DNA of 20,538 bases, from the NCBI GenBank assembly GCA_002712335.1, contig PATI01000027.1:37873-58410 (forward strand), written 5' to 3'. The notes under the pieces are model-generated. The model was not told the DNA's origin. It ran no database searches and saw only the letters and a program-made list of their open reading frames with translations. Below are positions 1 through 5,582 of this stretch, piece by piece. Numbering within the stretch: position 1 is the stretch's first letter; each line of letters begins with the position of its first letter. The position numbers and the translations under genes are program-made. The stretch comes from Rhodospirillaceae bacterium. GTDB taxonomy: Bacteria > Pseudomonadota > Alphaproteobacteria > MPNO01 > UBA2964.

Positions 1-574
1 CAGCTCTTAAAAGACATGGATTTTCTGCTGACATATCAATAATTGTAGATTCAACTCCGATCTTACAAGCGCCGCCATCAACAATCAGATCGATATCATC
101 TCTTAAGGAGTTTCTAACGTGATTGGCTGTGGTCGGACTGACAGAACCTGACTTATTGGCGCTTGGAGCAGCAATCGGCACTTGAGCTTTCCTGAGAAGG
201 TTTAGAGCAATTTCATTTTCTGGTATCCGTATTGCCAACGTTTCTAGTCCGGATCCTGCAAGGAGAGATACTGGACAATTTTGTCTTCGTTGGAGCACCA
301 GTGTCAGTGCTCCAGGCCAGAAATGTTCGGCAAGGGCCTTAGATTGTTCACTAAATTTTACAAGTTTTTCGGCAATGTCTATTGAAGGTACATGAATAAT
401 TAACGGATTAAATGAAGGCCGCCCTTTAACTTCGTAAATAGAGGCAATCGCATTCGGGTTTGTAGCATCTCCGCCTAGGCCATATACTGTTTCCGTAGGA
501 AATGCCACAAGTTTTCCGGAACAAATTAATCTTGCGGCTGCATCAATGTTCCGCTCAAGGTCTGGGTGTTTCAT
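1..574 (-). CDS. tsaC: Threonylcarbamoyl-AMP synthase (Sua5/YrdC/TsaC), partial
   Basis: This enzyme makes threonylcarbamoyl-AMP from threonine, bicarbonate and ATP, the first step of the t6A37 modification of ANN-decoding tRNAs in the cytoplasm. Translating the minus strand from the ATG at 572-574 gives an open YrdC domain: FPTETVYGLGGDA near residues 25-37, the substrate-binding KGRPSFNPLIIH near 50-61, WPGALTLVL near 88-96, RIPEN, and PSANKSGSVSPT near 140-150. About 191 residues are present. The gene runs off the left edge, so the end of the YrdC domain and any C-terminal Sua5 domain cannot be seen, and short TsaC cannot be told from long Sua5. The start lies 14 bp after the cysQ stop, so it is probably the last visible gene of the minus-strand operon. 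Family assignment is firm; the short-form symbol is less sure. Confidence 0.93.
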   Translation of the reverse strand, partial: MKHPDLERNIDAAARLICSGKLVAFPTETVYGLGGDATNPNAIASIYEVKGRPSFNPLIIHVPSIDIAEKLVKFSEQSKALAEHFWPGALTLVLQRRQNCPVSLLAGSGLETLAIRIPENEIALNLLRKAQVPIAAPSANKSGSVSPTTANHVRNSLRDDIDLIVDGGACKIGVESTIIDMSAENPCLLRA

Positions 575-588
575 TCGAATATATTGGG

Positions 589-1380
589 TTAATCTATAGT
601 TTTGTTTTTAGTTCCATAGGCAATAAATTCCGGATTTTCAAATTTATTTTTACCGTATGACAATTCTTTATTATCTAAAGTTCGAACACTTCCACCAGCG
701 GCCGCTAGGATGGCATGTCCAGCGGCGGTATCCCATTCTCTTGTTAGGCCATAGCGTGGATATATATCGGCTTCACCATTAGCAATTAAGCAGAATTTAA
801 GCGAGCTGCCGGCTGTTATGACCCTTGAATAAGATATATTTTTAAGAAGATTCTTTATTTTCGCTTGATCACCATGCGAGCGGCTTACCGTGATTATTTT
901 ATCATTTTTTGAGAACGTACGAACCGTTATTTTTTCTGGCTCGGTGCCAACAGTTTTTAAGGTCGCATTACTCCCTACATCCGCTGAAAAACACTTTCCC
1001 AAAGCTGGGGCCACAACAACGCCCATTGTCGGCCTAAAATCTTCTATAAGTCCAATATTAACCGTATATTCTTTTCTATTATTGATTAACTCTTTTGTCC
1101 CGTCCAAGGGGTCAACCAGCCAGAATGTTTTGCAGCTTATATTGGAAACTCTTCCTTTTGAGGCTTCCTCTTCTGCAATTATTGGAATGGTTGGTGTTAA
1201 TGCACCTAAACCGGTGAGGATTAATTTTTCAGCGGCTTCGTCTGCTGCTGTTACAGGAGATTTATCAATTTTTTGGCGTATATTTAAGCCGTTGTCTCGA
1301 ATATTTAAGATCTCTTTCCCGGCAAAACCAGCAAGGGCTATAATTTCTTTAAGTAATTTGTCTCGGTTATCAATGATCAT
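589..1380 (-). CDS. cysQ: 3'(2'),5'-bisphosphate nucleotidase CysQ
   Basis: CysQ hydrolyses 3'-phosphoadenosine 5'-phosphate (PAP) to AMP, clearing a by-product of sulfate assimilation and sulfotransfer. It belongs to the lithium-sensitive, Mg-dependent inositol monophosphatase superfamily. Visible motifs are KSPVTAADEAAE (residues 40-51), the acidic EEE cluster at 70-72, the metal-binding DPLDGTKE (90-97), and the C-terminal EWDTAAGHAIL with Asp217. The length of 263 aa is normal and all metal ligands appear present. The ATG overlaps the stop of the upstream dehydrogenase in an ATGA arrangement (1377-1380), implying translational coupling, and tsaC follows 14 bp downstream. No sulfate assimilation gene (cysD, cysN, cysH) is in the window. 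Inositol-1-phosphatase or another IMPase-family activity is an alternative, but the motif set favours CysQ. Confidence 0.92.
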   Translation of the reverse strand: MIIDNRDKLLKEIIALAGFAGKEILNIRDNGLNIRQKIDKSPVTAADEAAEKLILTGLGALTPTIPIIAEEEASKGRVSNISCKTFWLVDPLDGTKELINNRKEYTVNIGLIEDFRPTMGVVVAPALGKCFSADVGSNATLKTVGTEPEKITVRTFSKNDKIITVSRSHGDQAKIKNLLKNISYSRVITAGSSLKFCLIANGEADIYPRYGLTREWDTAAGHAILAAAGGSVRTLDNKELSYGKNKFENPEFIAYGTKNKTID

Positions 1381-2225
1381 TTTGGTTTAAAGGCTTTTTT
1401 ACCAATGTTTGGCCATGCGCATGGCCCTCCAGAATTTTCAAATGCTTCTTCTATAGAAATTGAGGGATCCCAGGATCTAGCCACAAATCGCATATCTGTT
1501 ATACCATCTGAAAGGTCAGAAGCCAGCCAACATGCGGGAGCTTGCATCACTTCAGGCTGGGTAAGTTGGGTACGGTCGAAGGGTGCATTCTCGGGTATAA
1601 AATCAGTGTTAACCGGCCCGCCAGGGACCAAAACATTGGCCGTCACGCCGGTTTTTTCTAAATCTTTTGCCCAAATTGAGGTGGCTGCTTCCAGCGCTGC
1701 CTTGGATGGTCCATAGGGTGTATAGCCCCGCGTGGTCATAGTATCTAGACTAGTTGTAACGTTAATAATTCGTCCCCATCCCTTGTCTATCATATGAGGA
1801 ACAATAGATTTGGCTAATAAAAATGGCCCATTCCAATTTACATGCATCAAGGCAATGAATTGGTTGATATTTGCATTCCAAAATTTCAGGTTATCATTCC
1901 AATAGTCATGTTTCAGCGTAGACATTCCAAGGCCGGCAGCATTAAAAAGAATATCTGCTGAATTAAATGCATCAATAGTTTCTTTTACGGCAGAAATGCA
2001 GTCTGCCTCTTTGGTTATATCTTTAACCAGCGGTATACAGCTTTCACTACCCCCAATTGATACAGATTCTCTCACTACGGCATCAACACTATTTTGACGA
2101 ATGTCAAATATGGCAACCTTGGCACCTTTATTGATTAGTGCCAAAGCAATAGAACGTCCCATACCACCACCACCACCGGCAACGATTGCAGTTTTTCCAA
2201 CTAAATTTATTCTTTTTTGTTCCAT
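1377..2225 (-). CDS. SDR-family oxidoreductase, second copy of a tandem pair
   Basis: This is a classical short-chain dehydrogenase/reductase of 282 aa with a Rossmann fold that should bind NAD(P)H. The glycine-rich loop reads AGGGGGMG (residues 16-23) rather than the usual TGxxxGxG. Asp41 after beta-2 suggests NAD(H) preference. NAAG is at 95-98, and the catalytic Ser159, Tyr171 and Lys175 are present in NVTTS and PYGPSK. I chose the ATG at 2223-2225 because the upstream extension overlaps the previous gene in another frame and is low-complexity Cys/Gly-rich sequence; there is no convincing ribosome binding site before it. It starts 20 bp after the upstream paralogue and its stop overlaps the cysQ start. 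The C-terminal third (PEVMQAPACWLASDLSD, then MRFVARSWDP) closely matches the neighbour's and is not a generic SDR ending. The substrate is unknown. Confidence 0.88.
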   Translation of the reverse strand: MEQKRINLVGKTAIVAGGGGGMGRSIALALINKGAKVAIFDIRQNSVDAVVRESVSIGGSESCIPLVKDITKEADCISAVKETIDAFNSADILFNAAGLGMSTLKHDYWNDNLKFWNANINQFIALMHVNWNGPFLLAKSIVPHMIDKGWGRIINVTTSLDTMTTRGYTPYGPSKAALEAATSIWAKDLEKTGVTANVLVPGGPVNTDFIPENAPFDRTQLTQPEVMQAPACWLASDLSDGITDMRFVARSWDPSISIEEAFENSGGPCAWPNIGKKAFKPK

Positions 2226-2245
2226 AAGAAATTTATCCAAGTATT

Positions 2246-3106
2246 TTATCTTGGAATGTCCTTGCCGTGTACTGTTGCAGGCTGCCCAACAGCTGCAGCA
2301 TCTGCCAGGTCTGGCCATGCGGCAGGCGATCCAGCATTTTTTATATTATCCGTATCTGTTGCGGCAGGGTCCCAGTTACGGGCTAAAAATCGCATGGAAT
2401 TAGTCCCATCGGAGTCATTGGAGGCAAGCCAGCACGCCGGTGGCCCCATTACCTCCGGTTGTACCAAATTTTGGCGTTCATAGGGTGACTCTTGGGGAAC
2501 CATTGGGGTATCGGCTGCCCCGCCGGGAACTAAAACGTTACATGTTACACCTGTATCAGTTAAATCGTCTGCCCATGCGTTACTAGCTGCCTCAAGTGAG
2601 GCTTTTGACTGTCCGTATGGCATATTACCACCCCTGATCATAGTATTCATACTCGTGGTTACATTTACTAACCGGCCCCATTTCTGTTCGAGAAAGTGGG
2701 GTGCAGCGGCGCGTGCCATAAGGAAAGCACCACGCACATTCACGTCCATTAAACGCTGCCATTTGTCTGGGTCAGCTTCCCAAAAGTAGAGACGATTATT
2801 CCAGTAGTCGACTCGAAGCGTTGGCATGCCAAGACCTGCGCAATTTATCAGGACATGCAAGTCGCCTTGGTCTTTGATAGTGGTCGCTATCGCATTTTCA
2901 CTATCTGCAACAGATGTAATATCAGCTTTCACCGGTGTAAATTCACCACTGACCAAATTTGCAGTCTCTTGCATTCCTTTAATATTGACATCGACGCCTG
3001 CAACTTTTGCACCAGAATTTGCTAAGGCTATCGCCATTGCGCGCCCCAAACCGCTTCCTGCTCCAGTGACCATAACTACTTTACCGCTCAGATCTCTTTT
3101 TGGCAT
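2246..3106 (-). CDS. SDR-family oxidoreductase, first copy of a tandem pair
   Basis: This 286-residue short-chain dehydrogenase/reductase has a complete active site: TGAGSGLG (14-21), Asp39 after the second strand (NAD-type), NCAG (88-91), Ser152, Tyr164 and Lys168 in PYGQSK. The start is well supported by an AGGAG ribosome binding site just upstream (caggagagaacc then ATG) and by a promoter candidate at 3138-3166. It is the first gene of the minus-strand run SDR, SDR, cysQ, tsaC. It shares long stretches with the next gene, for example the DYWN block, NVTTS with TM, NVLVPGG, QPEVM, PACWLAS and the WDP C-terminus, so the two are paralogues from a duplication. The shared C-terminal block, which normally forms the substrate lid, suggests related but perhaps different substrates. 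The reaction cannot be named from sequence. Confidence 0.9.
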   Translation of the reverse strand: MPKRDLSGKVVMVTGAGSGLGRAMAIALANSGAKVAGVDVNIKGMQETANLVSGEFTPVKADITSVADSENAIATTIKDQGDLHVLINCAGLGMPTLRVDYWNNRLYFWEADPDKWQRLMDVNVRGAFLMARAAAPHFLEQKWGRLVNVTTSMNTMIRGGNMPYGQSKASLEAASNAWADDLTDTGVTCNVLVPGGAADTPMVPQESPYERQNLVQPEVMGPPACWLASNDSDGTNSMRFLARNWDPAATDTDNIKNAGSPAAWPDLADAAAVGQPATVHGKDIPR

Positions 3107-3137
3107 GGTTCTCTCCTGTTTTTGTTTTATTGTTTTA

Positions 3138-3166
3138 AGAATAATCGGCTATAAGGTAAGCGACAA
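3138..3166 (-). promoter_or_regulatory. Putative sigma-70 promoter of the SDR-SDR-cysQ-tsaC operon
   Basis: Read on the minus strand, a -35-like TTGTCG (3166-3161) is separated by 17 bp from a -10-like TATTCT (3143-3138). It lies about 30 bp upstream of the first dehydrogenase start. Motif match and spacing are good; this is an inference from consensus only. Confidence 0.42.
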
Positions 3167-3172
3167 CCCGCG

Positions 3173-3200
3173 TTGGAGATACTTCATCTATTCTTATAAT
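3173..3200 (+). promoter_or_regulatory. Putative sigma-70 promoter of the SRAP gene
   Basis: TTGGAG (3173-3178), a 16-bp spacer and a perfect TATAAT (3195-3200). Transcription would begin near 3207, leaving only about 10-12 nt before the SRAP ATG at 3218 and no room for a normal ribosome binding site. It is arranged back to back with the promoter candidate for the minus-strand operon. Confidence 0.5.
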
Positions 3201-3217
3201 TGGGATTACGTATAAAT

Positions 3218-3934
3218 ATGTGCGGAAGATATACGCTAACAACACCACCGGAGGCTATGCGGGCAATTTTTAACTATGAGAATATCCCAAACCTTCAACC
3301 AAGATTTAACATAGCTCCAACTCAACCAATAGTAACAATACGCTATCTCGGAAACGAAAAACGAGTTTTGTTGGAGGCTAGGTGGGGCCTTATACCTTCT
3401 TGGGCGAAGGACAGTGGCGCTGCATCACGTATGATTAATGCTCGAGCTGAGACGCTTCTAGATAAGCCAAGTTTTAAGGAGGCCTTTGGCAAAAGGCGCT
3501 GTCTGATTCCTGCCGATGGGTTTTATGAATGGCGATTAGAAGAGGGTAGGAAACAGCCATTCCGTATTGGATTAAGGGGAGGCGGGATCTTTGCTTTCGC
3601 TGGTTTATGGGAGTCTTGGAAGGCTAAACATGACGTAGGTGATTTTGTGGCAGGAGATATCATAGAGACAGCTACAATCATTACAACAAAAGCAAATAAA
3701 AAGTTACGGCCTATTCATCATAGAATGCCTGTAATAATTCCTACCGAGCTTTATTCTTCTTGGTTAGACCCAGCAAACGATGTTTCTGACCTCAAAGAAT
3801 ATCTAAAACCTTATCCATCGGAACCTATGGCTTTTTATAGGGTTGATACTTCTGTAAACAATATCCGCAATGATCATCCGAGTTGTATAGAGCCTTTAAA
3901 CGCTGTTAGTAAAAAATCAGGCGTAAAAAGCTAA
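3218..3934 (+). CDS. SRAP-domain abasic-site DNA-protein crosslink protein (YedK/HMCES family)
   Basis: SRAP proteins cap abasic sites in single-stranded DNA by a covalent thiazolidine link through the N-terminal cysteine, protecting them from strand breakage. The start must be the ATG at 3218 because Met removal has to expose Cys2 of MCGRYTL; a TTG-initiated version with six more residues would bury it. The active-site set is complete: Cys2, Asn74 in RMINARAET, Glu104 in GFYEW, and the His in IHHRMP (about residue 167). At 238 aa it has typical length. No ribosome binding site is visible, and the -10 box sits so close that the mRNA is probably nearly leaderless. It is divergent from the dehydrogenase operon and followed by gcrA. 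No LexA box was recognised upstream, so SOS control is not supported here. Confidence 0.94.
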   Translation: MCGRYTLTTPPEAMRAIFNYENIPNLQPRFNIAPTQPIVTIRYLGNEKRVLLEARWGLIPSWAKDSGAASRMINARAETLLDKPSFKEAFGKRRCLIPADGFYEWRLEEGRKQPFRIGLRGGGIFAFAGLWESWKAKHDVGDFVAGDIIETATIITTKANKKLRPIHHRMPVIIPTELYSSWLDPANDVSDLKEYLKPYPSEPMAFYRVDTSVNNIRNDHPSCIEPLNAVSKKSGVKS

Positions 3935-3963
3935 AAGTCTCTTTTTTTTTTAAAAAAATCGGT

Positions 3964-3991
3964 TTGCAATGCCGAAATGTCTATATATAGT
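3964..3991 (+). promoter_or_regulatory. Putative promoter of gcrA
   Basis: TTGCAA (3964-3969), 16-bp spacer, TATAGT (3986-3991), followed by about 50 nt of leader ending in AAAAGGACGG before the gcrA ATG. It lies right after the SRAP stop and a run of ten T and seven A residues. Consensus match only. Confidence 0.38.
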
Positions 3992-4042
3992 ATTATAGCT
4001 GTCGCCAAGGCGCGATATATAGAAATAAAAGGACGGCACGAA

Positions 4043-4408
4043 ATGCAATGGACACCAGAACGCGTTGAAGTTTTAACCCGCCTTTGGGCAGAAGGATTGT
4101 CGGCACGGCAAATTGCCGCAAAACTTGGGGGGGTGACCAGAAACGCGGTGATTGGAAAGGCACACCGACTAAATTTACAACGTGGCGCTCCTGTTCCTGA
4201 GCCGCCACCAGCTCCGGAACCAGTAGTCCCCGAGGTACCCCCGATGGCACTTGGTCCTGAAGTGAAATCGTGGATGTGTAGATGGCAAATCGATGAGCCG
4301 GGACGCCTCGGCTTATATATTTGTGGGAAAACCGCCCAGCCGGGTCGGCCCTATTGCGCAGAGCATCTGACCGCTTCATATCTACAACGTAAGCGTACTG
4401 CGGCTTAA
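4043..4408 (+). CDS. gcrA: GcrA cell cycle regulator
   Basis: GcrA is a small DNA-binding protein that partners with sigma-70 and activates promoters carrying CcrM-methylated GANTC sites in Alphaproteobacteria. The protein starts MQWTPERVEVL, the hallmark N-terminus. It continues with the helix-turn-helix core LSARQIAAKLGGVTRNAVIG (residues 19-38), then a Pro/Glu-rich linker (about 50-72), and a C-terminal sigma-interacting region with a CRW, LYICGK and PYCAEH cysteine/histidine pattern (79-108). I chose the ATG at 4043 because it fits the family start and has AAAAGGACGG about 8 nt upstream; the open frame extends 22 codons further upstream without family similarity. At 121 aa it is shorter than the Caulobacter protein, mainly in the linker. 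It is the best taxonomic marker in the window. Confidence 0.95.
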   Translation: MQWTPERVEVLTRLWAEGLSARQIAAKLGGVTRNAVIGKAHRLNLQRGAPVPEPPPAPEPVVPEVPPMALGPEVKSWMCRWQIDEPGRLGLYICGKTAQPGRPYCAEHLTASYLQRKRTAA

Positions 4409-4553
4409 ATATCTGAGAAATAGAAGAGGTGGCGGTAAATTGTTGAGCCGTTAGCTTAACAAGGGCGTTACAATTCAAGTTGGCGTATTTGACTTTGTAT
4501 TTGTTAATTGTGACCTAAAGAGACGCTTAATAAATTTTTAGAAAGAAATTGCG

Positions 4554-5459
4554 TTGGTAGAACGGCTCTGGAAGCACGTAATATTAAACCCCTATCTCGC
4601 GGTTACCTTTACAATGTTTTGCTGGGCAACTACCACCGTTTTGGTTCGTTATATTCGGGATGACGCGCCCCCCATGGCGCTCTCTTTTTGGCGCCTAGTA
4701 TTTGCTTTTCTTTTTCTGCTCCCCTTTACTTACAAACGCATACGGTCACAATTCTCAATAATTTGTGATAATTGGAGACTTATTGGACTTTTATCGATTT
4801 TACTTTGGTTCGGTGGTAATGCCCTTCTGTTTTTATCACTACAATTTACGATCGCGATCAATGCTGCGGTTATCAATTCCGTTGAACCAGTAATTATCAT
4901 AATTTTTGCTTCGATTTTGTTTCGCGATCAATTCACAGTTCGGCAGGCATTTGGGGCTGCGTTATCTCTTGGCGGTGTTCTTGTTCTGATTGCTGCGGGC
5001 TCGCTGGAAAAGTTGATCGGACTTAATTTTAATCTTGGGGATATTATTGTTTTTTGCGCTTACATATCTTGGGCGCTCTATGCGGTACTGCTGCGAAAGA
5101 TTCCACAGCAACTTGATCCAATGGTTGTTGTCACGCTTATGCTCGGATTTGGTATCCCAATTTTACTTTTTCCTTATTTGATTGAGAGCTTTTATTTTAC
5201 GCCGATACAATTCAATTGGTTAACCATAGGGACAATTACTTACCTTGGCCTTTTTTCTGGCGCTATCTCGATGATCGGTTGGGTGTATGGCATAAAAAAC
5301 CTTGGTCCAATTCGAGCGGGTCAATTTCTTCATCTCATTCCAGCCTTTACCATCGTTTTGGCAATTGCCCTTCTGGGTGAGACTCTCAGAAATTACCATT
5401 TTTTAGGGATATTTTTGATTTCGGTGGGTATTTATCTAACGTCCATTCGGAATAATTAA
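4554..5459 (+). CDS. EamA/DMT-family transporter (10-TM, drug/metabolite exporter type)
   Basis: This is an inner-membrane carrier of the drug/metabolite transporter superfamily, with two EamA repeats and about ten hydrophobic helices over 301 residues. The first repeat (about 15-145) contains MFCWATTTVLVRY and the typical LSFWRLVFAFLFLLPF segment. The second (about 155-298) contains ISWALYAVLLRKI, LFSGAISMIGWVYG, and the family-like end LIPAFTIVLAIALLGE. Members move amino acids, nucleosides or drugs; the substrate cannot be predicted. The start is a TTG at 4554 preceded by a weak GAAAGAA; the next in-frame ATG would delete part of helix 1, so TTG seems right but is uncertain. It sits alone between gcrA (145 bp away) and the hyu genes on the same strand. 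Confidence 0.88.
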   Translation: MVERLWKHVILNPYLAVTFTMFCWATTTVLVRYIRDDAPPMALSFWRLVFAFLFLLPFTYKRIRSQFSIICDNWRLIGLLSILLWFGGNALLFLSLQFTIAINAAVINSVEPVIIIIFASILFRDQFTVRQAFGAALSLGGVLVLIAAGSLEKLIGLNFNLGDIIVFCAYISWALYAVLLRKIPQQLDPMVVVTLMLGFGIPILLFPYLIESFYFTPIQFNWLTIGTITYLGLFSGAISMIGWVYGIKNLGPIRAGQFLHLIPAFTIVLAIALLGETLRNYHFLGIFLISVGIYLTSIRNN

Positions 5460-5499
5460 CCGGAGAAAGAAAAGAGCAAATACATATTATTTTAAGGGG

Positions 5500-5525
5500 G
5501 TGACCGATCAATGTGGTTCGGTTAC
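5500..5525 (+). promoter_or_regulatory. Inverted repeat before hyuA, overlapping a strong Shine-Dalgarno
   Basis: GTGACCGA (5500-5507) pairs with TCGGTTAC (5518-5525), giving 8 pairs including one G-U, with a 10-nt loop. The left arm overlaps the end of a Shine-Dalgarno stretch (TAAGGGGGTGA, 5493-5503), and the loop holds the ATG of a short open frame at 5511. It could be a regulator-binding operator or an RNA hairpin that limits translation. No T-tract follows, so it is not a terminator. Confidence 0.4.
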
Positions 5526-5582
5526 AAACATATCTATCTACATGATTTATTAGTTGCAGGGAGCAATACAGGAAATGATTGA
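5511..5582 (+). CDS. Putative 23-aa leader peptide upstream of hyuA
   Basis: A short open frame starts at ATG 5511 (MWFGYKHIYLHD then LLVAGSNTGND) and stops at TGA 5580-5582, overlapping the first 8 bases of hyuA in a different frame. Its ribosome binding site, TAAGGGGGTGA at 5493-5503, is nearly the full complement of the 16S rRNA 3' end (one wobble) and is far better than anything directly before hyuA. This arrangement suggests translational coupling, or a regulatory leader peptide controlling hyuA entry. The peptide is aromatic- and histidine-rich at its N-terminus but has no codon run of the kind seen in amino-acid attenuators. No homologue is known to me, and it could be chance, though the ribosome binding site argues against that. 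Confidence 0.38.
   Translation: MWFGYKHIYLHDLLVAGSNTGND

Noticed and set aside
890..1390. Plus-strand open frame of 166 codons opposite cysQ
   Set aside because: It lies entirely over cysQ, which has all its catalytic motifs; the plus-strand translation shows no domain, and its ribosome binding site is absent.
2226..2318. Longer start for the second dehydrogenase
   Set aside because: The extra 31 residues are Cys-rich, overlap the upstream gene in another frame and have no SDR counterpart; the ATG at 2225 gives the normal SDR N-terminus.
3108..3125. Possible alphaproteobacterial LexA box (GTTC-N7-GTTC) near the SRAP gene
   Set aside because: Only one half-site (GTTC) is present; the second is TTTT and the position overlaps the dehydrogenase ribosome binding site.
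3935..3960. Terminator after the SRAP gene (run of ten T and seven A)
   Set aside because: No stem precedes the T run beyond simple A/T pairing; not a convincing rho-independent terminator.
3977..4042. Upstream extension of gcrA
   Set aside because: The family begins at the W-T-x-E-R-V segment, and the ATG at 4043 has its own ribosome binding site; the extension covers the probable promoter.
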